From NCBI GenBank assembly GCA_028583405.1, contig CM053261.1, positions 12,332,459 to 12,396,458 of the forward strand: a DNA stretch of 64,000 nucleotides. Reading direction: 5' to 3'. Source of the stretch: Pogonophryne albipinna. Lineage: Eukaryota; Chordata; Actinopteri; Perciformes; Artedidraconidae. Within the stretch, counting starts at the first letter, position 1. Each line of letters opens with the position of its first letter. Of the stretch, positions 35,707 through 47,650 are shown one piece after another. The notes beneath the pieces are model-generated. The model did not search any database. It worked only from the letters and a program-made list of their open reading frames with translations, and had not been told where the DNA came from. The position numbers and the translations under genes were made by a program.

Positions 35707-36175
35707 TTCATCATCTTCTTCTTCTTCTTCTTCTTCTTCTTCGGGTTTACTGGCAGGACGCAAACAACTTCACGGCGTAAACTGCCACCCGAAGTCCCCA
35801 GAGTTGGGGACTTCCAAGTAAATCGCCAAAAGCGCCGACACCTGCTCATCACTCCACCGCTCCCATGTTTTCTTTTGTGTTGCCATAAGTTAGACTCTCT
35901 CTATGGGTGCGCTGGGCTAATGCTAATAATGCTGATGCGAGCAAAAAAAATGGCGGCTTCACAAAAACTTTTCAGAGTTTTACGGGGCGTGGTTTGCAAT
36001 TTGCCCATCCAATCAGAAATTGGAACCTTTTTCTCCCCAGGAAAGCCGGACTAAAAAGGGGTGAAAAGGTTTGCGCAAAAAAAAGTTCTAGTTTCAGATC
36101 TTTTTGGTGTGAACTCAAAATCCCAGGAACTATCGGAACTATTCCTGGGAAAAGTACTCCGGTGTGAAAGCACCT
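35538..36175. mobile_element. Harbinger-like MITE, long CTT run
   Basis: CTT tract of over 70 bp broken by ATTCATCAT; repeated CTTTTATTTCC segment. Confidence 0.9.
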
Positions 36176-36331
36176 TATGAGATTTTATTTTATATTTCGA
36201 CATATTCTACTATGAAGTTTTTTCCAATTCTATAACAGATTATAATATGCCATTTTTAAATGTTTCGACTCACTCTATTCCATTTATTTAAGACAGTTTA
36301 TACTTTGATTATTTTTCCCATATAAAACTTG

Positions 36332-36403
36332 TTCCCATACCGGGAGTCGAACCCGGGCCACCTGGGTGAAAACCAGGAATCCTAACCGCTAGACCATATG
36401 GGA
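36332..36403 (-). tRNA. tRNA-Glu(UUC), consensus
   Basis: Identical to consensus with TTTT terminator. Confidence 0.94.
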
Positions 36404-36634
36404 TATCTTTTGTGTCTTTTTTCACATTTTTTGACAGACTATACTGTGACTTTTTTCCAAATGATTGACATAACATACTATGACTTTTTTTCAAATATTT
36501 CGATACACCATTCCATGGTTTTGTTTTCACATTTTTCGACACACAATACTATGACTTTTTCTTAAAATTTCTAAAATATATTCGATTTTTTTAGGACAGT
36601 TTATACTTTGATTATTTTCCCCCTATAAAACGTG

Positions 36635-36706
36635 TTCCCATACCGGGAGTTGAACCCGGGCCACCTGGGTGAAAACCAGGAATCCTAACCGCTAGACCAT
36701 ATGGGA
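36635..36706 (-). tRNA. tRNA-Glu(UUC), T-loop variant
   Basis: Single T-loop change TTCGA to TTCAA. Confidence 0.78.
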
Positions 36707-36750
36707 TATCTTTCGTGGCTTTTCCCAATTTGTTTCACACACTATACTAT

Positions 36751-37333
36751 AGGCGCTTTCACACCAAGTACTTTTCCCAGGAATAGTTCCTGGAACTTAG
36801 TTCCCCGGAACTTTTATTTCCTGGAACTATTTCGTAAATCGCGTTCAAACTGGAATAAGTCCCTAAAGGAGCCGCTGACGTCACTTCTTCTTCTTCTTCT
36901 TCGGGTTTCCTGGCAGGCCGCAAACAACTTCACGGCGTAAACTGCCACCCGAAGTCCCCAGAGTTGGGGACTTCCGAGTAAATTGCCAAATGTGCCGACA
37001 CCTCCTCATCACTCCACCGTTCCCATGTTTTCTTTTGTGTTGCCATAAGTTAGACTCTCTCCATGGGTGCGCTGGGCTAATGCTAATAATGCTGATGCAA
37101 GCAAAAAAAATGGCGGCTTCACAAAACCTTTTCAGAGTTTTACGGGGCGTGGTTTGCAATTCGCCAATCCAATCAGAAATTGGAACCTTTTTCTCCCCAG
37201 GAAAGCCGGACTAAAAAGGGGTGAAAAGGTGCGCAAAAAAAGGTTCTAGTTTCAGATATTTTTGGTGTGAACGCAAAATCCCAGGAACTATCGGAACTAT
37301 TCCTGGGAAAAGTACTCCGGTGTGAAAGCACCT
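36751..37333. mobile_element. Harbinger-like MITE
   Basis: Full-length; the left region has ACTATTTCG instead of ACTATCTAG. Confidence 0.9.
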
Positions 37334-37489
37334 TATGAGATTTTATTTTATATTTCGACATATTCTACTATGAAGTTTTTTCCAAATATATAACAGATTA
37401 TAATATGCCTTTTTTAAATGTTTCGACTCACTCTATTCCATTTATTTAAGACAGTTTATACTTTGATTATTTTCCCCCTATAAAAATTG

Positions 37490-37561
37490 TTCCCATACCG
37501 GGAGTCGAACCCGGGCCACCTGGGTGAAAACCAGGAATCCTAACCGCTAGACCATATGGGA
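37490..37561 (-). tRNA. tRNA-Glu(UUC), consensus
   Basis: Consensus gene; TTTTT terminator. Confidence 0.94.
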
Positions 37562-37605
37562 TATCTTTGGTGGCTTTGCCCCATTTGTTTCACACACTAT
37601 ACTAT

Positions 37606-37739
37606 AGGCGCTTTCACACCAAGTACTTTTCCCAGGAATAGTTCCCGGAACTTTTATTTCCCCGGAACTTTTATTTCCTGGAACTATCTAGTAAATCGCG
37701 TTCACACCGGAATAAGTCCCTGAAGGAGCCGCTGATGTC

Positions 37740-37771
<32 letters not shown>

Positions 37772-38234
37772 TTCATCTTCTTCTTCTTCTTCTTCTTCTT
37801 CGGGTTTACTGGCAGGACGCAAACAACTTCACGGCGTAAACTGCCACCCGAAGTCCCCAGAGTTGGGGACTTCCAAGTAAATCGCCAAAAGCGCCGACAC
37901 CTGCTCATCACTCCACCGCTCCCATGTTTTCTTTTGTGTAGCCATAAGTTAGACTCTCTCCATGGGTGCGCTGGGCTAATGCTAATAATGCTGATGCAAG
38001 CAAAAAAAATGGCGGCTTCACAAAACCTTTTCAGAGTTTTACGGGGCGTGGTTTGCAATTCGCCAATCCAATCAGAAATTGGAACCTTTTTCTCCCCAGG
38101 AAAGCCGGACTAAAAAGGGGTGAAAAGGTTCGCGCAAAAAAAAGTTCTAGTTTCAGATCTTTTTGGTGTGAACTCAAAATCCCAGGAACTATCGGAACTA
38201 TTCCTGGGAAAAGTACTCCGGTGTGAAAGCACCT
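37606..38234. mobile_element. Harbinger-like MITE, long CTT run
   Basis: CTT tract broken by ATTCATC; repeated CTTTTATTTCC segment. Confidence 0.9.
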
Positions 38235-38390
38235 TATGAGATTTTATTTTATATTTCGACATATTCTACTATGAAGTTTTTTCCAATTCTATAACAGATT
38301 ATAATATGCCATTTTTAAATGTTTCGACTCACTCTTTTCCATTTATTTAAGACAGTTTATACTTTGATTATTTTTCCCATATAAAACTTG

Positions 38391-38462
38391 TTCCCATACC
38401 GGGAGTCGAACCCAGGCCACCTGGATGAAAACCAGGAATCCTAACCGCTAGACCATATGGGA
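38391..38462 (-). tRNA. tRNA-Glu(UUC), variant
   Basis: T-stem C to T and anticodon-loop position 38 C to T. Confidence 0.68.
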
Positions 38463-38693
38463 TATCTTTTGTTTCTTTTTTCACATTTTTTGACAGACTA
38501 TACTGTGACTTTTTTCCAAATGATTGACATAACATACTATGACTTTTTTTCAAATATTTCGATACACCATTCCATGGTTTTGTTTTCACATTTTTCGACA
38601 CACAATACTATGACTTTTTCTTAAAATTTCTTAAATATATTCGATTTTTTTAGGACAGTTTATACTTTGATTATTTTCCCCCTATAAAACGTG

Positions 38694-38765
38694 TTCCCAT
38701 ACCGGGAGTCGAACCCCGGCCACCTGGGTGAAAACCAGGAATCCTAACCGCTAGACCATATGGGA
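38694..38765 (-). tRNA. tRNA-Glu(UUC), variant
   Basis: One T-stem mismatch, as in its duplicate at 34563. Confidence 0.75.
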
Positions 38766-38809
38766 TATCTTTCGTGGCTTTTCCCAATTTGTTTCACACA
38801 CTATACTAT

Positions 38810-39394
38810 AGGCGCTTTCACACCAAGTACTTTTCCCAGGAATAGTTCCTGGACCTTAGTTCCCCGGAACTTTTATTTCCTGGAACTATCTAGTAAATCA
38901 CGTTCACACCGGAATAAGTCCCTGAAGGAGCTGCTGACGTCACTTCTTCTTCTTCGGGTTTCCTGGCAGGCCGCAAACAACTTCACGGCGTAAACTGCCA
39001 CCCGAAGTCCCCAGAGTTGGGGACTTCCGAATAAATCGCCAAAAGCGCCAACACCTCCTCATCACTCCACCGTTCCCATATTTTCTTTTGTGTTGCCATA
39101 AGTTAGACCCTCTCCATGGGTGCGCTGGGCTAATGCTAATGCTAATAATGCTGATGCGAGCAAAAAAAATGGCGGCTTCACAAAAACCTTTCAGAGTTTT
39201 ACGGGGCGTGGTTTGCAATACGCCCATCCAATCAGAAATTGGAACCTTTTTCTCCCCAGGAAAGCCGGACTAAAAAGGGGTGAAAAGGTTCGCGCAAAAA
39301 AAAGTTCTAGTTTTAGATCTTTTTGGTGTGAACTCAAAATCACAGGAACTATCGGAACTATTCCTGACAAAAGTACTCCGGTGTGAAAGCACCT
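38810..39394. mobile_element. Harbinger-like MITE
   Basis: Duplicate of the copy at 34681 with few differences. Confidence 0.9.
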
Positions 39395-39550
39395 TATGAG
39401 ATTTTATTTTGTATTTCGACATATTCTACTATGAAGTTTTTTCCAATTATATAACAGATTATAATATGCCTTTTTTAAATGTTTCGACTCACTCTATTCC
39501 ATTTATTTAAGACAGTTTATACTTTGATTATTTTCCCCCTATAAAAATTG

Positions 39551-39622
39551 TTCCCATACCGGGAGTCGAACCCGGGCCACCTGGGTGAAAACCAGGAATC
39601 CTAACCGCTAGACCATATGGGA
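39551..39622 (-). tRNA. tRNA-Glu(UUC), consensus
   Basis: Consensus gene; TTTTT terminator. Confidence 0.94.
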
Positions 39623-39666
39623 TATCTTTGGTGGCTTTGCCCCATTTGTTTCACACACTATACTAT

Positions 39667-39800
39667 AGGCGCTTTCACACCAAGTACTTTTCCCAGGAAT
39701 AGTTCCGAGAACTTTTATTTCCCCGGAACTTTTATTTCCCGGAACTATCTAGTAAATCGCGTTCACACCGGAATAAGTCCCTGAAGGAGCCGCTGATGTC

Positions 39801-39838
<38 letters not shown>

Positions 39839-40307
39839 TTCATCATCTTCTTCTTCTTCTTCTTCTTCTTCTTCGGGTTTACTGGCAGGACGCAAACAAC
39901 TTCACGGCGTAAACTGCCACCCGAAGTCCCCAGAGTTGGGGACTTCCAAGTAAATCGCCAAAAGCGCCGACACCTGCTCATCACTCCACCGCTCCCATGT
40001 TTTCTTTTGTGTAGCCATAAGTTAGACTCTCTCTATGGGTGCGCTGGGCTAATGCTAATAATGCTGATGCGAGCAAAAAAAATGGCGGCTTCACAAAAAC
40101 TTTTCAGAGTTTTACGGGGCGTGGTTTGCAATTTGCCCATCCAATCAGAAATTGGAACCTTTTTCTCCCCAGGAAAGCCGGACTAAAAAGGGGTGAAAAG
40201 GTTTGCGCAAAAAAAAGTTCTAGTTTCAGATCTTTTTGGTGTGAACTCAAAATCCCAGGAACTATCGGAACTATTCCTGGGAAAAGTACTCCGGTGTGAA
40301 AGCACCT
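39667..40307. mobile_element. Harbinger-like MITE, long CTT run
   Basis: Duplicate of the copy at 35538, one CTT unit longer. Confidence 0.9.
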
Positions 40308-40463
40308 TATGAGATTTTATTTTATATTTCGACATATTCTACTATGAAGTTTTTTCCAATTCTATAACAGATTATAATATGCCATTTTTAAATGTTTCGA
40401 CTCACTCTATTCCATTTATTTAAGACAGTTTATACTTTGATTATTTTTCCCATATAAAACTTG

Positions 40464-40535
40464 TTCCCATACCGGGAGTCGAACCCGGGCCACCTGGGTG
40501 AAAACCAGGAATCCTAACCGCTAGACCATATGGGA
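40464..40535 (-). tRNA. tRNA-Glu(UUC), consensus
   Basis: Identical to consensus with TTTT terminator. Confidence 0.94.
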
Positions 40536-40766
40536 TATCTTTTGTGTCTTTTTTCACATTTTTTGACAGACTATACTGTGACTTTTTTCCAAATGATTGA
40601 CATAACATACTATGACTTTTTTTCAAATATTTCGATACACCATTCCATGGTTTTGTTTTCACATTTTTCGACACACAATACTATGACTTTTTCTTAAAAT
40701 TTCTTAAATATATTCGATTTTTTTAGGACAGTTTATACTTTGATTATTTTCCCCCTATAAAACGTG

Positions 40767-40838
40767 TTCCCATACCGGGAGTTGAACCCGGGCCACCTGG
40801 GTGAAAACCAGGAATCCTAACCGCTAGACCATATGGGA
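40767..40838 (-). tRNA. tRNA-Glu(UUC), T-loop variant
   Basis: Single T-loop change TTCGA to TTCAA, as at 36635. Confidence 0.78.
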
Positions 40839-40882
40839 TATCTTTCGTGGCTTTTCCCAATTTGTTTCACACACTATACTAT

Positions 40883-41467
40883 AGGCGCTTTCACACCAAG
40901 TACTTTTCCCAGGAATAGTTCCTGGACCTTAGTTCCCCGGAACTTTTATTTCCTGGAACTATCTAGTAAATCACGTTCACACCGGAATAAGTCCCTGAAG
41001 GAGCTGCTGACGTCACTTCTTCTTCTTCGGGTTTCCTGGCAGGCCGCAAACAACTTCACGGCGTAAACTGCCACCCGAAGTCCCCAGAGTTGGGGACTTC
41101 CGAGTAAATCGCCAAAAGCGCCAACACCTCCTCATCACTCCACCGTTCCCATGTTTTCTTTTGTGTTGCCATAAGTTAGACCCTCTCCATGGGTGCGCTG
41201 GGCTAATGCTAATGCTAATAATGCTGATGCGAGCAAAAAAAATGGCGGCTTCACAAAAACCTTTCAGAGTTTTACGGGGCGTGGTTTGCAATACGCCCAT
41301 CCAATCAGAAATTGGAACCTTTTTCTCCCCAGGAAAGCCGGACTAAAAAGGGGTGAAAAGGTTCGCGCAAAAAAAAGTTCTAGTTTTAGATCTTTTTGGT
41401 GTGAACTCAAAATCCCAGGAACTATCGGAACTATTCCTGACAAAAGTACTCCGGTGTGAAAGCACCT
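40883..41467. mobile_element. Harbinger-like MITE
   Basis: Full-length; CCTGACAAAAG variant. Confidence 0.9.
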
Positions 41468-41624
41468 TATGAGATTTTATTTTGTATTTCGACATATTCT
41501 ACTATGAAGTTTTTTCCAATTCTATAACAGATTATAATATGCCTTTTTTTAAATGTTTCGACTCACTCTATTCCATTTATTTAAGACAGTTTATACTTTG
41601 ATTATTTTTCCCATATAAAACTTG

Positions 41625-41696
41625 TTCCCATACCGGGAGTCGAACCCGGGCCACCTGGGTGAAAACCAGGAATCCTAACCGCTAGACCATATGGGA
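41625..41696 (-). tRNA. tRNA-Glu(UUC), consensus
   Basis: Identical to consensus. With the next gene it mirrors the pair at 32258 / 32563 (offset 9,367). Confidence 0.94.
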
Positions 41697-41929
41697 CATC
41701 TTTTATGTCTTTCTTCACATTTTTCGACACATTATTATACTGTGACTTTTTTCCAAATGATTGACATACCATACTTTGACTTTTTTTCAAATGTTTTGAC
41801 ACACAATACCATGGTTTTGTTTTCACATTTTTCGACACACTATACTATGACTTTTTTTTTTTTTTCTTACATATATTAATTTTTTTTAGGACAGTTTATA
41901 CTTTGATTATTTTCCCCCTATAAAACTTG

Positions 41930-42001
41930 TTCCCATACGGGGAGTCGAACCCAGGCCACATGGGTGAAAACCAGGAATCCTAACCGCTAGACCATATGGG
42001 A
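41930..42001 (-). tRNA. tRNA-Glu(UUC), variant
   Basis: Changes in the T stem and anticodon stem (CCAGG to CCATG), as at 32563. Confidence 0.58.
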
Positions 42002-42045
42002 TATCTTTGGTGGCTTTGCCCCATTTGTTTCACTCACTATACTAT

Positions 42046-42179
42046 AGGCGCTTTCACACCAAGTACTTTTCCCAGGAATAGTTCCCGGAACTTTTATTTC
42101 CCCGGAACTTTTATTTCCTGGAACAATCTAGTAAATCGCGTTCACACCGGAATAAGTCCCTGAAGGAGCCGCTGATGTC

Positions 42180-42210
<31 letters not shown>

Positions 42211-42665
42211 CTTCTTCTTCTTCTTCTTCGGGTTTACTGGCAGGCCGCAAACAACTTCACGGCGTATACTGCCACCCGAAGTCCCCAGAGTTGGGGACTT
42301 CCGAGTAAATCGGCAAAAGCGCAGACACTTCCTCATCACTCCACCGCTCCCATGTTTTCTTTTGTGTTGCCATAAATTAGACTCTCTCCATGGGTGCACT
42401 GGGCTAATGCTAATGCTAATAAGGCTGATGCGAGCAAAAAAATGGCGGCTTCACAAAAACTTTTCAGAGTTTTACGGGGCGTGGTTTGCAATTCGCCCAG
42501 CCAATCTGAAATTGGAACCTTTTTCTCCCCAGGAAAGCCGGACTAAAAAGGGGTGAAAAGGTTTGCAAAAAAAAGTTCTAGTTCCAGATCTTTTTGGTGT
42601 GAACGCAAAATCCCAGGAACTATCGGAACTATTCCTGGGAAAAGTACTCCGGTGTGAAAGCACCT
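42046..42665. mobile_element. Harbinger-like MITE, long pure CTT run
   Basis: CTT run of about 16 units (42182-42229); repeated CTTTTATTTCC segment. Confidence 0.9.
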
Positions 42666-42822
42666 TATGAGTTTTTATTTTATATTTCGACATATTCTAC
42701 TATGAAGTTTTTTCCAATTCTATAACAGATTATAATATGCCTTTTTTTAAATGTTTCGACTCACTCTATTCCATTTATTTAAGACAGTTTATACTTTGAT
42801 TATTTTCCCCCTATAAAACGTG

Positions 42823-42894
42823 TTCCCATACCGGGAGTCGAACCCGGGCCACCTGGGTGAAAACCAGGAATCCTAACCGCTAGACCATATGGGA
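42823..42894 (-). tRNA. tRNA-Glu(UUC), consensus
   Basis: Identical to consensus with TTTT terminator. Confidence 0.94.
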
Positions 42895-43120
42895 CATATT
42901 TTGTGTCTTTTTACACATTTATTGGCAGACTATACTGTGACTTTTTATCCAAATGATTCACATCCTATGACTTTTTTTCAAATGTTTCGACACACTATAC
43001 CATGGTTTTGTTTTCACATTTTTCGACACACTATACTATGACTTTTTATTAAATTTTTTACCTATATTCGATTTTTTTAGGACAGTTTATACTTTGATTA
43101 TTTTCCCCCTATAAAACTCG

Positions 43121-43192
43121 TTCCAATACCGGGAGTCGAACCCGGGCCACCTGGGTGAAAACCAGGAATCCTAACCGCTAGACCATATGGGA
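43121..43192 (-). tRNA. tRNA-Glu(UUC), variant
   Basis: One acceptor mismatch (TATGGGA to TATTGGA). Confidence 0.7.
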
Positions 43193-43341
43193 TATCTTTG
43201 GTGGCTTTTCCCCATTTGTTTCACACACTATACTATAGGCACTTTCACACCAAGTACTTTTCCCAGGAATAGTTCCCGGAACTTACTTCCCCGGAACTTT
43301 TATTTCCTGGAACTATCTAGTAAATCGCGTTCACACCGGAA

Positions 43342-44532
43342 TAGTGTTAATTTCGTTGACTAAAACTATGACGAAATATTTCGTCAACGACCTTTTTTTC
43401 CATGACGAAAACGAGACGATGACGAGACGGCACCGACGGCAGTAAACAATAACTGTAACAAAATCATCATGCAATATCGTTGACGAAAAGTGACGAGACG
43501 AAAATGTAGTTTACTAAATAAAAACTATGCCAAAATCTCTCTTTACTTTCGTTGACGAAAAATGAGGAGACGAAATATTATCTAAGATAACGTTACATCT
43601 CTGATAGTCAGTTTTTCTCCCAGCAGTTCCATTTCCGGTGCTGCGGCAGGGCAGCAGCTGTGTGTCTGTGCTGCGCGCGGCGGTAGATTTGAATTACACC
43701 GGGCAGCGGCACAATATGAACTGTCAGGAAGACTCGGGTCTAACTCATGGTCTAACTAACCGTATTCAACAGAAAATAAAATGGCAACAACAGGGCTTGG
43801 GAGCAGTGGTCGCGTTAACCGAATACCCCCCCGTCAGCGCGAGTGATTGATAAATTGTGCACTCGACGGATAATAATGGATTATGACGGAAATGTTACGA
43901 TCCTGTCCGTCAAAATGACTGACAACGAAAAAGTCTAAAGCCACCACTGCTTGGGAGAAAGAAACAACGTGATATTTGGGCCCATTTTCGCTACAATGAG
44001 GGGCAGAAAAAAAGCGAATGCATTATTTTATCAGAAGGGAAGCAATGTGGCCATAACACAGGTAAAAACACCACAAACCTGACCAGATACTCTCTGCAAA
44101 GCTGCATTCTTAATCATTCAACCTGTGGTTTTCATCAAATAAGGACAAGATATAATCTTATTTATTTATATATACTAAAATGACAAATTATTGGTTTTGG
44201 CTAGACTAGTTTGACTGAAATGTTCTATATAATCTGATGACTAAAAAAGACTCAACCGTTTTCATTGACAAAAAGTAGACTAAAATAATTAGTTTTCTTT
44301 GACTAAAATATGACTAAAATGCTCAGACTTTTGGTCGACTAAATCTTGACTAAAATGTTTACTGTTTTAGTCGACTAAAATAAGACTAAAATGCTGAGAC
44401 TTTTAGTCGACTAAAACTTGACTAAATAAAAACAGGATGAAGGTGACTAAATATGACTAAAACTAAAAAGAAAATTTAACACAGGACTAAGACTAAAACT
44501 AAATTAAAAAATAGCTGACGAAATTAACACTA
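43342..44532. mobile_element. hAT-type MITE, TAGTGTTAATTTCGT ends, second copy
   Basis: Nearly identical to 8208-9399, with the same duplication CACCGGAA (43334-43341, 44533-44540) at the same position of the host MITE. Therefore a segmental duplicate, not an independent insertion. Confidence 0.92.
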
Positions 44533-44567
44533 CACCGGAATAAGTCCCTGAAGGAGCCGCTGACGTC

Positions 44568-44598
<31 letters not shown>

Positions 44599-45442
44599 CT
44601 TGTTCTTCTTCTTCGGGTTTCCTGGCAGGCCGCAAACAACTTCACGGGGTAAACTGCCACCCGAAGTCCCCAGAGTTGGGGACTTCCGAGTAAATCGCCA
44701 AAAGCGCCGACACCTCCTCATCACTCCACCATTCCCATGTTTTCTTTTGTGTTGCCATAAGTTAGACTCTCTCCATGGGTGCGCTGGGCTAATGCTAAAG
44801 CTAATGCTAATAATGCTGATGCGAGCAAAAAAAATGGCGGCTTCACAAAAACTTTTCAGAGTTTTACGGGGCGTGGTTTGCAATTCGCCCATCCAATCAG
44901 AAATTGGAACCTTTTTCTCCCCAGGAAAGCCGGACTAAAAAGGGGTGAAAAGGTTCGCAAAAAAAAGTTCTAGTTTTAGATCTTTTTGGTGTGAACCAAG
45001 TGGCAAACTCTGGGGAAGAGCCGGGACGCCAATACGGAAGTGCCACACACTGCAGTTCATATATTGGCCGATAGGCGATGGCTGCAGAAAGGAGCAATTT
45101 CCATAGACCCCCATGTTAAAATGCCCAATTTTACAGCAGAAAAAAATATGTTTCTACCCCTGGCTCCATACATTTTTATTATCGATATAGTTAGATTCCA
45201 CCTTCATGATTATGGATCTGTGAGTGAATTGTTTTCTAACACGACCCTTTTATTTATATTAGGTCTTAAAGTTTTTGGATAAATTAGGGCGTGGTCACTT
45301 TGATGGACACGTACATGCCTCACTGTCAGCTAACAGCAACTTGCTACAACGTTAGTTAGTCATAGTACTGTACTTGACCCTTTAGCTTTAGCCGTGTTCG
45401 TGGTGATTGTGGGAATATTGTTACAAATACCAGACAATTAAA

Positions 45443-47650
45443 ATGTCGTGCTGTGCGCTTGAATGTACTAACAGAACTTCCAAGAAGTCTACTCTCAGCT
45501 TTTTTCGGTGAGTGAAATGATAATATTATACATGTTAACCCCGTTAGCAGACCGTGTTTGTGTGCTTGTTAGCTTAGCTTGTTATGTAGCTTATTAGCCA
45601 GCTAAGGACGTAACCCTTTATACATGTGTATATATATATACAGTTTAGTTTATGATTCAGCCTTGGGTAAGACTTTTATAGTCTATGGCTATGACGCCCA
45701 TAATGCTAAATGGGAGCAAATGTTAAAAGGGGACCCAATTATCCCAGTGGTGGCCGCCGGAGTCCGCCGCCGAAGCTAACCGGAGCCGTAGCTAGCCCTT
45801 TGCGGCTCCGTTAGCTTCGGCCAGCGGCGGAGCCCGGCGTTATAACTGGAGATCAAGGAATGCAGCGAAACGCTGACTTGGTTCGCCTGCAGCCTTCTAT
45901 AGTATTAGCTAAAGAAATGATGTTGAACAAGGCTTATTAAGCTGAACATCGCCACAATTGTTCTGCTATGTATCGGTACTTATTTTATTTTATTAACGTG
46001 TGAATGACAAGCATTAAGAATAACAACAAATAGCTATTTATCTTGCATATTGTCTCGTTTGATTATTAATGTAACGTTTATATAGTGGAACTACACTGTT
46101 TTATCAAAACCAAAGTGCCACGCAGTAACTTGGTAGGCCCATGTATGTATTTCAGCAGGAAATGTGCAACCTAGATTACATTTACCAACACAGACTATAT
46201 AGAAATATTTGTAAAAGTTGTTCATGCCTTATTAAGTGAATATGGCATTAACCCTCCTGTTGTCTTTGGGTCGGTTTTCATGTATTTTTGAATAAAGGTT
46301 TCCTTTAGGTGATCCAGACAGGCTGGACCAGTGGGTGCTGAACATCCGGAGGAATAAATGGACCCCCAACGTGTCTTCTCGCCTGTGCAGTGAACACTTT
46401 GAGAGTCATCACTTCAGCACGGACTCATGGGTACAGATCCTTTTTTTTTTAAATAACTTGGTTCCATTTGTGAGTGTAAATTGTTGTTACTAATTAAATA
46501 CATGTTATACATCATACAATGCTAAATAATTGTTATGGCACAGCTTGCACATCAGTGATGAGTAATGTTCTTTTGATTAAAGGCCAAATTAAGATTTTGC
46601 CAGTTAAGTATAGAAACATAGAAATCGAATTGTTTTGCAAACCATCACATTTCTCTTCAATTTATGCAAAGACTCTTTATCATATATAGAGAATTGCCAT
46701 TTTCCCCCACATATTCTATGTTAAAAATAGATGAATTATATTACCTTTTTTTACATTATTTTAATAGCAACATTCATTCATCTGTTGTCATCTTATAACT
46801 TATTTATCTTAACAGCTATCACTGTAAAAAAAAAAGGATTTAATTTCATTTTACTATACAATATTTATCTTTACATTCTGTTCTTGCATATGTCTTATTA
46901 TATTTACGTGTATATAGATTTCTGCCTGCACTAATTTATTATTCTTAATTTAATTTTGAATTTCTTTTATTGTTTTATGTCTTATATAACTATGTTGCAT
47001 TGTTGGAGGAGCTCGGGACAGAAGATTTGCATTGCCATTCCTACACTGTAGCCTATGTGCATATGACATAAATCCTTTGAATCTGAATCTTGGAAACACG
47101 TAATTGTTGAATGGATTAACTCATAGTTAACATGTTGGCCCTCTATTGTCTTTTATAATGCACTCTTAAATTTAAAACAACATTATTCAAAAGAAAGTTG
47201 AATATCTACAGACCTCAAAAAGTTATTTTATGTGTTTTTGTTTATTATTTTTATTAGGGAAGGAGATGCCTGAAAAACACTGCAGTGCCCACCATTTTCT
47301 ATTTCACCAATGGCAAAGAACAACAGCCTAGAAGGAAAAGCAGGGTGAGTAGCAATGACGAGGTAAGTGACAGTCCTAGTTCGACTGTTAATAGCAATGA
47401 GGAGGAGGTTGCAGATGTAGACCATGGAAGTGGTGAAAACAGTCTTGCTGCTGATCAGAGCAATATCATTATGATACAAGACACACCTGAAGAAGCCTTT
47501 GTTGTTTCACATGTGGAGCATAATGACATTCCAACAGTCAATGCTTGTGAGGAGGATGTTGGTTTGGTTAGCAGCAGCCAACAAACAAAACAAATTGGAA
47601 AACAGGCAGACTCCGCCTCTGTTCACTCTTACACTTGGGCTTTAAACTAA
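45443..47650 (+). CDS. THAP-domain protein, three exons
   Basis: Exons 45443-45507, 46298-46430 and 47258-47650 join in frame to 196 codons. Each intron has GT and AG ends. Residues 1-80 form a THAP zinc-finger DNA-binding domain: C3-x4-C8, RFP at 22-24, W34, C52-x2-H55 (CSEHF) and the closing AVPTIF at 75-80. The rest (about 85-196) is Ser/Glu/Asp-rich, with no coiled coil, RNase-H fold or catalytic motif recognised. THAP proteins bind DNA sequence-specifically and include P-element and Kolobok transposases and host regulators (known). Two strong donor-like sites inside exon 3, GGTGAGT near 47344 and GAGGTAAGT near 47361, mean a longer spliced isoform is possible. AATAAA signals follow at 48205 and 48462. 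Lies inside the 5.9-kb insertion, convergent with the SGNH gene. Function in the element is unknown. Confidence 0.82.

Larger units (their letters stand above)
34563..41990. repeat. about 4.13-kb higher-order repeat, nearly two copies
   Basis: tRNA genes at 34563, 35422, 36332 and 36635 recur at 38694, 39551, 40464 and 40767 (offsets 4,129-4,132). The MITEs between them recur with shared private features, including the ATTCATCATC break in the CTT run. Confidence 0.9.
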
